NCBI GenBank assembly: GCA_910588155.1
Contig: CAJUPB010000014.1
Location: forward strand, 1-49,469
Length of the DNA: 49,469 nucleotides
DNA from: an uncultured Christensenellaceae bacterium
GTDB lineage: Bacteria > Bacillota > Clostridia > Christensenellales > Pumilibacteraceae
Direction of reading: 5' to 3'
Positions 9,228 through 16,896 of this stretch are shown here, one piece after another. The translations under genes were made by a program, and so were the position numbers. Every line of letters starts with the position of its first letter. Positions within the stretch are counted from its first letter, which is position 1. The notes under the pieces are model-generated. The model was not told the origin of the DNA. It saw only the letters and a list, made by a program, of their open reading frames with translations, and ran no database searches.

Positions 9228-10097
9228 TCAGGCAATATTTTCGGCTATATTTTTCTCGAAATACGGCGTCCACCATTTCAGATATCCCGCTCTTGTAGGA
9301 TGTATCCAATCATACATATAGAGCTTCAAAGTTTCGTCGTCAAATTCAAACAGCGACATAGTTTCGTCCTCGTACATATTCCAAAACTCTATTTGCCACT
9401 TCGCGGCTATTTTGCTCATTATTTCGACAATATCGCCGTAGCCGTAGTTTTTATATTCAAAATACGGATTGGAATAAAACGCAATCTTACAATTCCAAGT
9501 TTCTTTTGCGTAAGCGATTATATATTCTATTGCTCCCGCCGTCGTATATCGATTGAATGAGACCATATCTCTGACATCGTCCGCAGTTACTTCGCCGAAT
9601 TGATTGTAATACATATCGTTCGTGGAAAGCTGACAGACAAACAGGTCGGGTACGGCTTGCTGCGGCAACGCGCCTTTCAAAAGTCTGTCTATATAAGTCT
9701 TATTGCTCCAATTGCTCTTCATAAGAGTGGTGCCGCTTACCGCCTCTTTGACGCAAACGCAATTATTGCGTTTTGCTATGTAATCGGGTACCGCATCACC
9801 CAAGGATGCGTCGCCGTATGTTACGGACGAACCCAGCCAATATACGGTTTTACCGAAAAGTCTGCTCTCGGGCAATGCCGCGACGTTTTCCGGTGCATAT
9901 TTTTCCGCATTTCCCGCCGCGTCCTTTTTATCAATCTTTTGAGGCAAGACGCTCTCTTTCTCTTCGGGAATTTCCTCCTCTTTGTTTGGCGGAGGCACGT
10001 CGGGTTTCTTTCCGCCGCACGCAGAAAAGAGCAGGCACGCAGAAAACAGCGACATAGTCAAAAGCGCGCAAACGATTTTTTTGAGTACATCTTTCAA
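9228..10097 (-). CDS. SGNH/GDSL-type hydrolase lipoprotein
   Basis: About 289 residues. I chose a TTG start because AGGAGG lies 7 nt before it; an ATG 24 nt upstream has no ribosome site. The signal peptide ends in FSAC, followed by a Pro/Glu linker. SGNH blocks are visible. Block I is VYWLGSSVTYGDAS (nucleophile Ser in GSS). The block III-like stretch is CQLSTNDMYYNQFG (Asn in STND). The block V-like motif is YDWIHPTRAGY (Asp and His). The family includes esterases that remove acetyl or other acyl groups from polysaccharides. With GH78 and GH3 enzymes under the same promoter type, a deacylase for a decorated glycan is plausible. It is a single-gene unit. Confidence 0.82.
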   Translation of the reverse strand: MKDVLKKIVCALLTMSLFSACLLFSACGGKKPDVPPPNKEEEIPEEKESVLPQKIDKKDAAGNAEKYAPENVAALPESRLFGKTVYWLGSSVTYGDASLGDAVPDYIAKRNNCVCVKEAVSGTTLMKSNWSNKTYIDRLLKGALPQQAVPDLFVCQLSTNDMYYNQFGEVTADDVRDMVSFNRYTTAGAIEYIIAYAKETWNCKIAFYSNPYFEYKNYGYGDIVEIMSKIAAKWQIEFWNMYEDETMSLFEFDDETLKLYMYDWIHPTRAGYLKWWTPYFEKNIAENIA

Positions 10098-10129
10098 TTT
10101 GCTTCCTCCTATGGTGTACATACGCCATA

Positions 10130-10198
10130 ATTATCGAATATGCCGCGCCATTTTTCAATAACCTCCGCGCAACCTGTCGGCAAAACCGCGCAAATTGA
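10130..10198 (-). promoter_or_regulatory. Promoter with LytTR-type direct repeat, site C
   Basis: Plus-strand GCGCAACCTGT (10167-10177) and the weaker copy GCGCAAATTGA (10188-10198) are 21 bp apart. TTTCAA at 10153-10158 gives TTGAAA (-35), then 17 bp, then GATAAT at 10130-10135. It drives the SGNH lipoprotein. It sits in the divergent gap facing the regulator's own promoter (-35 at 10250), so it could also influence the two-component operon. Confidence 0.78.
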
Positions 10199-10249
10199 GA
10201 CGTGACAGGCGAAAAAAAGGGCGGCGACCGCACAATTTTTTGAAAACCC

Positions 10250-10278
10250 TTGACAAAATGCGACTTTTGGTGTATAAA
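10250..10278 (+). promoter_or_regulatory. Promoter of the two-component operon
   Basis: TTGACA at 10250-10255, a 17-bp spacer, TATAAA at 10273-10278: near consensus. The regulator's ribosome site AGGGAGG follows about 30 bp later. A repeat of site-C type is not seen on this strand, so basal expression may be constitutive. Confidence 0.8.
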
Positions 10279-10325
10279 AAGAGTATAAGAGGGTTTCACA
10301 GGGACAATTTCAAGGGAGGCGGAAT

Positions 10326-11042
10326 ATGATTAAGGTCGCAATCGTAGAGGACGAAACGGAGCATTCCGATTTGTTAAAAAGCTATCTGGCGAGATATTCG
10401 ACGGAAAACAGCGCGACTTTCGATATAAGGTGTTTCGGCAATGCAATCGGGTTTTTGAACCCGTACGACGGCGATTACGACATCATTTTTATGGATATAA
10501 AAATGCCTTATATGGACGGTATGACCTGCGCCCACCGTCTGCGCGAAATCGACCCGAACGTCGTTTTGATTTTCATTACGAGTATGCGTCAATACGCCGT
10601 TCAGGGCTATGAGGTGGAAGCATTCCACTATCTCATAAAACCGTTGCAGTATTTCGATTTTGCGCTCAAACTCACGAAGGCGATAGAGAGAACGGACAAG
10701 CCGAACAACGAATTCCACTTGCTCATCAACACCGATTCGGGCTATAAAAAAGTGCGTCCGAAGACGATTAAGTACGTCGAAGTGAACAATCACCACTGCG
10801 AATACCATACGGAAAATGCGATATTGCGACAGTATCAGCCGCTCAAAGAAGCCGAAGACAAGCTGAAAGATTTCGGTTTCGTCAAATGCAACAACTACTG
10901 TCTCGTCAATCTCGCGTTTGTCACCGCAATCGAAAAGTCGACCGTCGTCATAGGCAACGACCGTATCGAAATGAGCAGACCGCGCAAAAAAGAGTTTATC
11001 GCAAAGTTTACGGCTTTTTCGCACGGGGGGGGGAACGGTTAG
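10326..11042 (+). CDS. LytTR-family response regulator (AgrA-like)
   Basis: 238 residues. The receiver domain (1-120) has the acidic pocket VEDE, phospho-acceptor Asp57 in IIFMDIKMPYMDG, the FITS switch region and the conserved Lys in YLIKPL. The LytTR DNA-binding domain (about 135-235) carries KTIKYVEVNNHHCEYHT and NNYCLVNLAFVTAIEK, typical of the beta-rich LytTR fold. The start is supported by AGGGAGG. It is the partner of the kinase 3 bp downstream. LytTR proteins bind paired 9-10 bp direct repeats about 21-22 bp apart; three such pairs occur upstream of neighbouring glycan-utilisation genes (4919, 9171, 10167). It is therefore the likely activator of those units. The inducing signal is unknown. 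Confidence 0.92.
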   Translation: MIKVAIVEDETEHSDLLKSYLARYSTENSATFDIRCFGNAIGFLNPYDGDYDIIFMDIKMPYMDGMTCAHRLREIDPNVVLIFITSMRQYAVQGYEVEAFHYLIKPLQYFDFALKLTKAIERTDKPNNEFHLLINTDSGYKKVRPKTIKYVEVNNHHCEYHTENAILRQYQPLKEAEDKLKDFGFVKCNNYCLVNLAFVTAIEKSTVVIGNDRIEMSRPRKKEFIAKFTAFSHGGGNG

Positions 11043-11045
11043 GCA

Positions 11046-12452
11046 ATGAATTTTCTGTTTTCCTTTCTTCCCGAGAAATACGTATACAACGCATACTCGC
11101 TTGTTCTGACTTTTCTCGAATGCCAATTCTGCATTTTTCTGTTTATGCTGAAACACAAAAAGCGCAAGCTGTTCTGGTTGCGCTTTATAGGTTGCGTCGC
11201 GGCGGGAATCGTGCTGTCCGTTGCGATATCGCTGGTAAACTCCGAAATAACCGGAAAAATGGCGCTGTTTGCGCGCGTGTTATGCTATAACGCCGTTTCG
11301 TCGCTGAATCTCGCCACGCTGTTTTTATGCTATAAGGAAAGCCCGTCCGAAATAATGCTGTGCTGGTGTTCGGGTATGGCGGTATATCAATTTTCCAACA
11401 AGTTCTACCCTTTCATTCAAAACCTTTGCGGCATAAACGACAAAGAATCGCTGTCGCTGTTTCATCCGCAAGGCTATGCCTGGTATGACTGGTTAATCTT
11501 TTTCGCGGTGCATCTCTGCTCGCAAATCGGACTTTCTCTCATATTCAACAGAAAAGATTTCATAAACAAGGACAAGGATACGACGAAATACGTCGTCACG
11601 GCGTCGGTTACCACAATGGTTTTCGTCAACGTCGTCATTTGTATCGCACGAGTATACGAAAACGAAAGTATGATGCTTAATCTCGTCGTCAAAGTTTTCA
11701 CGATGGGGTTCGGCATAGCCATACTCATAATCAGCAAGAACATTTTTTTGCAAAACAAGCAAAAACAGGAAATGAGCATCATAAGGGAGCTGTGGCATCA
11801 GGAACGTTTGCAATTTAAGAGCATTAAGGCAAACATCGATTTTATCAACTCCAAATGTCACGACCTAAAACACGTCTTTGCCAAATTCGAGGACAAAATG
11901 AACTCCGCCGAAATAGAAGAAATCAGACAGGCAATGGAGTTTTACGACAAAACCGTCAAGACGGGAAACGATATTTTGGACGTAGTGCTGTGCGAAAAAA
12001 TCGTGCTGTGCGAAAAATACGACATCGTGCTGTCCGTTCTTGCCGACGGCAGCAAGCTGGACGTGCTGTCCGCATCGCAAATGTACTCCATGTTCTCCAA
12101 CATAATCGACAATGCGATAACCTCTCTGCGCAAGCTGGAAGACAAGGAAAAGAGAATCATAACGCTGACCGTCAAAAACGGCGCGGACGGAATCGAAATA
12201 GAAGAATACAACTATTTCGAGGGAGAAATTTCCTTTGCAAACGGTTTGCCGCAAACGCAGAAAGAGGACAAAAACAAACACGGTTACGGCTTGAAAAGTA
12301 TGCGCTATATCGCCGAACGGCACGGCGGTACGCTGACGGTGTCGGCGGACAACAATATATTCGACGTCCTTGTGAAACTGCCGTATGCGGCAAGCGACAC
12401 CGCGAAAACGACAAAAACCGATACGAGTCGGACTCCGCAACGGCAGACATAA
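11046..12452 (+). CDS. AgrC-like sensor histidine kinase
   Basis: 468 residues. The N-terminal half is a polytopic membrane sensor with about six or seven hydrophobic segments (residues ~10-235). A signalling helix is followed by the atypical H-box NSKCHDLKHVF (His272, as in AgrC/HPK10 kinases with an HD pair). The GHKL ATPase domain (about 340-455) has FSNIIDNAITSL as N-box and KHGYGLKSMRYIAERHGG as G-box. The last residues (DTAKTTKTDTSRTPQRQT) are a polar tail. Kinases of this class often sense peptides, but no agrB/agrD-like genes are visible in the window. The gene lies 3 bp after the regulator gene and is followed by a strong terminator. Confidence 0.9.
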   Translation: MNFLFSFLPEKYVYNAYSLVLTFLECQFCIFLFMLKHKKRKLFWLRFIGCVAAGIVLSVAISLVNSEITGKMALFARVLCYNAVSSLNLATLFLCYKESPSEIMLCWCSGMAVYQFSNKFYPFIQNLCGINDKESLSLFHPQGYAWYDWLIFFAVHLCSQIGLSLIFNRKDFINKDKDTTKYVVTASVTTMVFVNVVICIARVYENESMMLNLVVKVFTMGFGIAILIISKNIFLQNKQKQEMSIIRELWHQERLQFKSIKANIDFINSKCHDLKHVFAKFEDKMNSAEIEEIRQAMEFYDKTVKTGNDILDVVLCEKIVLCEKYDIVLSVLADGSKLDVLSASQMYSMFSNIIDNAITSLRKLEDKEKRIITLTVKNGADGIEIEEYNYFEGEISFANGLPQTQKEDKNKHGYGLKSMRYIAERHGGTLTVSADNNIFDVLVKLPYAASDTAKTTKTDTSRTPQRQT

Positions 12453-12471
12453 TATTGTTCGCGCAACATCT

Positions 12472-12502
12472 CCGCCGCATAAAATTTATGCGGCGGTTTT
12501 AT
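12472..12502 (+). terminator. Terminator of the two-component operon
   Basis: A perfect 12-bp stem CCGCCGCATAAA / TTTATGCGGCGG (12472-12496) with a one-base loop is followed by TTTTATTTTTT. The U-tract overlaps the 3' end of the convergent small gene. Confidence 0.9.
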
Positions 12503-12708
12503 TTTTTCGCCTGTTCAATCACAACCGCGGCGCGCACTATATCCCCACCTTTCGGCAACCTCAATCTTTCGTTTACGACACACGTCAGATTTTCATAAGC
12601 CGACCGGAATTTTTTGTCTTCCATAATTTTAGGCAAGCAGTTCAAAAGCAACAGATACAAATCCGCAAAATGCCAAACGATTTCCTGCTCGCTCTTTATT
12701 ATTTCCAT
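12499..12708 (-). CDS. Small hypothetical protein divergent from Xre repressor
   Basis: 69 residues with ATG preceded by AAGGAG at about 9 nt. It is mainly helical: a hydrophobic helix IVWHFADLYLLLLNCLPKIM, then a charged C-terminus. I do not recognise the family. It is transcribed away from the Xre-like gene; the two share a 118-bp control region with two palindromic operators. The gene is convergent with the kinase and its 3' end overlaps the kinase terminator. The arrangement is that of a repressor plus a small effector, as in toxin/antitoxin or stress modules, but nothing in the sequence proves a toxin. Confidence 0.6.
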   Translation of the reverse strand: MEIIKSEQEIVWHFADLYLLLLNCLPKIMEDKKFRSAYENLTCVVNERLRLPKGGDIVRAAVVIEQAKK

Positions 12709-12737
12709 AAGAGTCGTCTCCTTTAATCGATATAATT

Positions 12738-12800
12738 ATTATATATCACCTAATGGGTGCAAGTCAAGTCTTTTGCACCTATTGGGTGATATAATATAAT
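12738..12800. promoter_or_regulatory. Divergent promoters with paired palindromic operators
   Basis: Two near-identical palindromes, CACCTAATGGGTG (12747-12759) and CACCTATTGGGTG (12776-12788), lie 29 bp apart. They form the arms of one larger inverted repeat (ATATCACC...TTGCACC...GGGTGATAT). The minus promoter has TTGACT (12762-12767) and TATAAT (12738-12743) with an 18-bp spacer. The plus side has overlapping TATAAT boxes at 12790-12800. The operators overlap both promoters, so the adjacent Xre protein probably represses both genes. Confidence 0.75.
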
Positions 12801-12826
12801 TATCTGGACACTCGGAGGTAAAAAAA

Positions 12827-13039
12827 ATGATACTGATGGAACAAATACGCGAAAGAATAGCGGAAGCAATCAAACAAAGCAAATACAATCAAAGCGAAAT
12901 CGCCCATTTATTGAACATAAGACATCAACAGGTATCCTGTTATGCACTCGGAAAAAAGCTGCCTGCTCTCGATACGCTCGCCAACTTCTGCAAAGTTCTC
13001 GACCTTGACGCAAATTATATTCTCTGTCTTACGGACTAA
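12827..13039 (+). CDS. Xre-family HTH repressor (short)
   Basis: 70 residues, a single helix-turn-helix domain. IKQSKYNQSEIAHLLNIRHQQVSCYALGKK is the HTH, with NQSEIA and QQVSCYALGKKLPALDTLANFCKVLDLDANYIL matching the lambda-Cro/Xre pattern. GGAGG lies 8 nt before the ATG. There is no dimerisation or peptidase domain, so it probably acts as a Cro-like dimer on the two palindromes just upstream. It is divergent from the 69-residue gene. Confidence 0.85.
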   Translation: MILMEQIRERIAEAIKQSKYNQSEIAHLLNIRHQQVSCYALGKKLPALDTLANFCKVLDLDANYILCLTD

Positions 13040-13124
13040 ACATCAATCAACGAATGCACACGTGCGCAAGCGAAGGTTTTCCCTGAAAAATGTACGGCAA
13101 AACCGATATATGCGCATATTCGCA

Positions 13125-13159
13125 TAAAAGAAAGACCGCCTTTCTTCTCGAAAAGCGGC
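13125..13159 (-). terminator. Probable terminator after 105-residue gene
   Basis: On the minus strand GCCGCTTT pairs with AAAGGCGG (one bulged base) and is followed by TCTTTCTTTT. It lies immediately downstream of the 13174-13491 gene. Confidence 0.55.
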
Positions 13160-13173
13160 TGTTATTCTTTATT

Positions 13174-13491
13174 TTACGCTGTTTTGTCGAATATAACGAA
13201 TTCGCAGTCTATATCGCAGTTCATAGCCCGCAGATATGCCGCGCTGTCTATTTTTACAAGTCTGTTTATTTTCTCGAACAATCCGTCGTACGAAGGGTGC
13301 ATAGACGGCACTATGAAAGCTCCGTTGTCGAATATCAGCAATAGTCTGACGGTGTCCTCTACGAACGTCAAGTCGGAAACCTGAACGACGATTTTCTGCA
13401 AATTCTTCGTATCGTACATACGGTTTGCGAAATGTATCTGTCCGTTTTTGACCCATATTCTGTCGCCGTTCTGAACGACTGCGGCTTCCAT
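13174..13491 (-). CDS. Hypothetical protein, 105 residues
   Basis: The ATG at 13491 is preceded by AAGGAG. The longer open frame upstream overlaps the neighbouring gene and lacks a ribosome site. The protein is soluble and mixed alpha/beta (RIWVKNGQIHFANRMYDTKNLQKIVVQVSDLTF; LLLIFDNGAFIVPSMHPSYDG). I do not recognise a family. It lies 20 bp after the DUF2726 gene and is probably co-transcribed with it. Its Trp/Phe-rich N-terminus resembles small PH-like or SH3-like folds, but this is only an impression. Confidence 0.55.
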   Translation of the reverse strand: MEAAVVQNGDRIWVKNGQIHFANRMYDTKNLQKIVVQVSDLTFVEDTVRLLLIFDNGAFIVPSMHPSYDGLFEKINRLVKIDSAAYLRAMNCDIDCEFVIFDKTA

Positions 13492-13511
13492 AAACTTTCT
13501 CCTTTTGTCGG

Positions 13512-14099
13512 TTATCTTTTGAGTATTTCGGAAAGTACTCTCTTTCTCACGAGGTCGAAACTCCGCGTTTCGTCCGTCGTGAACGTCACGAGCGGCAACT
13601 TTGCTTTGTCGCAAATCTCCCGAACTTTTTCATCGCGCAGTTTTCTGTCCGCCCTCAAATGCGAGCGGTCGTTAAGCTCGACGAGCAGCAGCGGCGCAAA
13701 CGATATTCTGTCCACGAACACATAGTCTATCACCCTGAACAGCTCGTTTCGATATGCGGTTTCCGTCCTCTTGTCGATGACGGAAAGCAACACCGCCTGC
13801 GGCAGAACCTCATACTTTTCGGGCGAAATACGGCGCAGAGTCTTTAAAAAGTCCAACTCGCACGGAGTCACTATGCTCTTTTTTCTCGCGTATTTCGCGC
13901 TAGTCAGAGCCTCGCCTTTGCGCAGTCGAAACATCAATACAAGCGATGCGACAAGGCCTGCCGCGCCGACCGCGCACAGCACGAATGCCGCGGCAGACAT
14001 TTTCGAAGGGAAACCGAGCTCCAATGCCACTCCCGCAAAGAGAACGAGCGCCGAGACCGCAAGAAGTCCGCAGGCAAAATTTACCGACGATTTCTTCAA
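13512..14099 (-). CDS. Membrane protein with DUF2726 (restriction-nuclease-like) domain
   Basis: 195 residues starting at TTG with GAGG about 10 nt upstream. Two transmembrane helices (residues ~8-28 and 36-57) precede a cytoplasmic domain with TPCELDFLKTLRRI, YRNELFRVIDYVFVDRISFAPLLLVELNDRSHLRADRKLRDEKVREICDKAKLPLVTF. The D-(10-15)-E-x-N pattern with the following DRKxRDExK is the DUF2726 signature, a PD-(D/E)XK-like fold often fused to topoisomerase or zinc domains. Biochemical activity is unproven. It lies between khpB and a small hypothetical gene, all on the same strand. Confidence 0.75.
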   Translation of the reverse strand: MKKSSVNFACGLLAVSALVLFAGVALELGFPSKMSAAAFVLCAVGAAGLVASLVLMFRLRKGEALTSAKYARKKSIVTPCELDFLKTLRRISPEKYEVLPQAVLLSVIDKRTETAYRNELFRVIDYVFVDRISFAPLLLVELNDRSHLRADRKLRDEKVREICDKAKLPLVTFTTDETRSFDLVRKRVLSEILKR

Positions 14100-14118
14100 C
14101 GTTTCACAACCTCGAAAA

Positions 14119-15030
14119 TTACTCTGTGCGTTCGCGCTTGCAGTAGATGACTATGCGACGATTGGGCTCTTTGCCCTCGCTTTTCGTTACTACCTTATCG
14201 TTTTCGGACAGAGCAGCGTGGACGACCTTTCTCGCCGCGCTGTTCATGGGGTCGAGACAGACCTTGCGTCCCTGCTTTATGCACTTTGCCGCCATTTTCT
14301 CGGCGTATTTCAGCAGAGAATCGACCTGTTTTTCCCTATATCCGCAAGCGTCGAGAGTCAATTTCACATACTTGTCCGCATCGCGGTTTGCCACTAACCC
14401 CGCAAGATATTCCAACGAATCCAACGCCTCGCCGTGCCAACCTATGACCGCAACGTCGTCGGTGTTCAAGTCCACGTCCAAATCGAAACCGTGCCCCTCC
14501 GTTTTTATCTTGGATTCCACGCCCATTTTTTTCAGCGTTTCTTCCAAAAACCTCGTCACGTCGGCAACGGCTTTTTCCGGAACTTCGCTCGGCGCGCTCG
14601 ACTTTTTGGGCTGCTTGGGAATTACGCGTTCCTTCGGCTGTTCTTTTACTTGTTCTTTAACCGCCTGCGGCTTTTGCTGCTGCGGCTGTTTTTCAAAGGT
14701 CTTGTTTTCCTGCGGCTTTCTTTCGTTGCGCACCGGTTGGTTTTTTACGACGTCTTTGCGCTCTTCTTCCGCCCTGTTCGAGGGCGAAGCCTGCGGACGT
14801 TTTTCTTCGTTCCGTCTGACTTTGTCTTCGCGGGCACGAAGAGACTCGCGCGACTTTTCGCGTTTTGCGCGAACTTCGTCGGTCAAAGATACGATTAGTC
14901 TGGCTTTCGCAAACAGACCGCCCGCTTCCAAAACCTGCACGTCCACGTCGTCGATTGTGGCGGAGAGCTTTTGCAATCCCTCTTTCAACGCTTCGTCGAA
15001 TTTTTTCGCCGTAACTTCGATACTGTCCAT
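14119..15030 (-). CDS. khpB: RNA-binding protein KhpB (Jag/SpoIIIJ-associated)
   Basis: 303 residues from the ATG at 15030, with AAGGA upstream; a TTG two codons earlier is less likely. A Jag-N domain (about 1-50: SIEVTAKKFDEALKEGLQKL) is followed by a long Lys/Glu/Gln/Pro-rich linker (about 60-150). A type-II KH-like domain follows (about 155-230: LDVDLNTDDVAVIGWHGEALDSLEYLAGLV). An R3H domain ends the protein (about 240-300: VCLDPMNSAARKVVHAALSENDKVVTKSEGKEPNRRIVIY). KhpB binds small RNAs and influences cell elongation in Gram-positives. It sits directly after yidC, the normal position. The linker, rich in QQQK and EQPKE repeats, is longer than in Bacillus Jag. Confidence 0.93.
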   Translation of the reverse strand: MDSIEVTAKKFDEALKEGLQKLSATIDDVDVQVLEAGGLFAKARLIVSLTDEVRAKREKSRESLRAREDKVRRNEEKRPQASPSNRAEEERKDVVKNQPVRNERKPQENKTFEKQPQQQKPQAVKEQVKEQPKERVIPKQPKKSSAPSEVPEKAVADVTRFLEETLKKMGVESKIKTEGHGFDLDVDLNTDDVAVIGWHGEALDSLEYLAGLVANRDADKYVKLTLDACGYREKQVDSLLKYAEKMAAKCIKQGRKVCLDPMNSAARKVVHAALSENDKVVTKSEGKEPNRRIVIYCKRERTE

Positions 15031-15051
15031 ATTCAAACGTTCCTTATAAGC

Positions 15052-16191
15052 TTACTTTTTGATGCGGTCGTTGGGGTCGGGTCTGCCGTACTTTATAATC
15101 GTCGCCGTAGCGGCTTTTTCCGCGGTCTTGTCCTTGATGCCGAAAATCAGCGAGGAAAGAAGGTTTAACAGTATTGTCATAGCCGAGTTCACGACGATAT
15201 ACAGAGTGAACGCCGACGTATACGTCAACGAGAAGAATACCATCATTATCGGGAACAGCACCATCATAAATTTCATACTGCCGCCCATAGCGCCCATATT
15301 CTGACCCGATTTTTTCTGCTGACGCTGGGAAATAAACTGCGACAAGAAAGACAAACCCGCCGCGAGTATCGGCAAAATCAACAGACCGTTTGTCTTGTTT
15401 TCCGCGCTTTTTTGCAGTTCGCCCGTAACGTCGGTGTACTGCGCCAAAGCCGCATCCAGCTTTTCCTGTTCTATTCCGAGTTTACCCGATTTTTTGCTCC
15501 AATCTCCCGTCGCTTTCAAAAACGCATCGTATTCGAGTATCGGTTTTTTCCAAGGCACGTCCGGTGACCAGATATTCTTTATCCACAGGAAATTCTCCAT
15601 ATTCGTGCCGTTCTGATTGTACGTCTTGTCGTTATTGTAATAGAATTCGTACACGGCTTTCCTGCCAGTTTCGGTTGCGGACATTTTTGCCGCCGCCTTT
15701 TCGTCTTCCGTCAGTTCGTCGTAATTATCGGGCATAACCTGTTCATATGCGGCGTTGTACACGTCGCACCATTCGAGGTATTGCCGCATAATCATATACT
15801 GACTTATATTGTTCAAAGAATAAAACAGCCAAAAGAAAATCAGCATTGTTACAATCGCGGGAAGGCACGCCGAAAAATAGCTGTATCCTTCGCGCTTGTT
15901 CAACTGCATCTGTTTTTGTTGGAATTCCTGCGTATTGCCGCCGCAAGCCTTTTGCAGCCTGTCCATTTCGGGTTTCAGCCGTTCGGTAATCTTTTGATTC
16001 TTCCGCATTTTGTAGCGCTGGAACAAATCGAGCGGATACAAAAGCAACTTCAAAAGCACGGTAAAGAGCACCACTCGCCAACCGTAGTTGACCACAAAGG
16101 AAAACACCTTCAAAATCAGCCATTCCCAAGGAATGCCGTTAGGTTGCGCTATGGTTTCGGCCACGGACAATATTCCCGTCAAAAAAGCCAT
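15052..16191 (-). CDS. yidC: Membrane protein insertase YidC/OxaA/SpoIIIJ
   Basis: 379 residues. It inserts and folds membrane proteins alone or with SecYEG. Transmembrane helices are visible near residues 25-55, 115-140, about 260-285 and 300-355. The conserved cytosolic hairpin RYKMRKNQKITERLKPEMDRLQKACGG follows TM1. Positively charged QRQQKKSGQ lies before the last helices. A large loop (about 145-250) between TM2 and TM3 (NNDKTYNQNGTNMENFLWIKNIWSPD) is typical of clostridial versions. The start has GGAG at 7 nt and overlaps the yidD stop by 13 bp, so the genes are translationally coupled. Confidence 0.95.
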   Translation of the reverse strand: MAFLTGILSVAETIAQPNGIPWEWLILKVFSFVVNYGWRVVLFTVLLKLLLYPLDLFQRYKMRKNQKITERLKPEMDRLQKACGGNTQEFQQKQMQLNKREGYSYFSACLPAIVTMLIFFWLFYSLNNISQYMIMRQYLEWCDVYNAAYEQVMPDNYDELTEDEKAAAKMSATETGRKAVYEFYYNNDKTYNQNGTNMENFLWIKNIWSPDVPWKKPILEYDAFLKATGDWSKKSGKLGIEQEKLDAALAQYTDVTGELQKSAENKTNGLLILPILAAGLSFLSQFISQRQQKKSGQNMGAMGGSMKFMMVLFPIMMVFFSLTYTSAFTLYIVVNSAMTILLNLLSSLIFGIKDKTAEKAATATIIKYGRPDPNDRIKK

Positions 16192-16463
16192 TTCATATCT
16201 CCTTTCACATTATCGGGAACGGGGTCGAGACCGCCTTCGTTCCACGGGACGCACCGCACGATTCTTTTCAAACCGAGCAATACTCCCTTTAAAACGCCGA
16301 ACCGCTCTATTGCCGTAAGCATATAGGTAGAACAGCTCGGACGATATATACAGACGTTCGGCAACAGCGGAGAAATACATTTCTTATAGAAAAGCACGAG
16401 TCCTTTAAACAGCCACCGAAACGTGACTATTTCCACTACTACGTTCTTTTTCCGCTTTCGCAC
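16179..16463 (-). CDS. yidD: Membrane protein insertion efficiency factor YidD
   Basis: 94 residues. The core motif LFYKKCISPLLPNVCIYRPSCSTYMLTAIERFG is diagnostic of YidD, with three Cys, followed by KRIVRCVPWNEGGLDPVP. It is a peripheral membrane protein near the insertase. It overlaps rnpA by 25 bp and yidC by 13 bp, the usual compact rnpA-yidD-yidC arrangement. The start taken is a GTG; a downstream GTG ten residues later (before EIVTFRW) is also possible. Confidence 0.92.
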   Translation of the reverse strand: MRKRKKNVVVEIVTFRWLFKGLVLFYKKCISPLLPNVCIYRPSCSTYMLTAIERFGVLKGVLLGLKRIVRCVPWNEGGLDPVPDNVKGDMKWLF

Positions 16464-16792
16464 CGCAAAAGTCCCGCCTTTGAAAGTAATTTTAAGACTG
16501 CGTTTTCAATCTGGACATAGGTCAACGTCTTTGCCTGTTCCGTCGCCGAAAACACAAGCTGCGACGGTTGCAGATTATCGGCGTAAACGGCAACCGCCGC
16601 GCGAAGTCTTCTTTTGACTTTATTGCGGTATACCGCTTTGCCGACTTTGTTCGGAACGCTGAAACCGACTTTCACTCCCTTGCCGCCCTTGACGTATACC
16701 AGCGAAATCGGGTGGCGGCAGTGCCGCTCTCCGTGCCTGTACACGTAATTGAACGAACCGTGTTTCGTGAGACGATATTTTTTTGCCAGCAC
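16439..16792 (-). CDS. rnpA: Ribonuclease P protein component
   Basis: 117 residues from a GTG start chosen because GGAGG lies 8 nt upstream, giving the typical N-terminus MLAKKYRLTKHGSFNYVY. It is the protein cofactor of the RNase P ribozyme for tRNA 5' maturation. The signature basic helix RNKVKRRLRAAV is present (about residues 53-64), as is the central beta-sheet KVGFSVPNKVGKAV. It follows rpmH by 104 bp and overlaps yidD. Confidence 0.94.
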   Translation of the reverse strand: MLAKKYRLTKHGSFNYVYRHGERHCRHPISLVYVKGGKGVKVGFSVPNKVGKAVYRNKVKRRLRAAVAVYADNLQPSQLVFSATEQAKTLTYVQIENAVLKLLSKAGLLRCESGKRT

Positions 16793-16896
16793 TCCTTTTA
16801 CCTCCGCAAAGCTCTTTTGCAAAAACCGACAGAATATAAAGAGTCACCCCGTCTGCTCACGCGATGACTCTCTATCCGTTTCGGTTATTGAAAGAT

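Noticed and set aside
4919..10198. Repeated GCGCAACCTGT elements as a CRISPR array or insertion-sequence remnant
   Set aside because: Only two copies per site, three sites kilobases apart, each at fixed distance from a promoter; no spacers and no cas or transposase genes.
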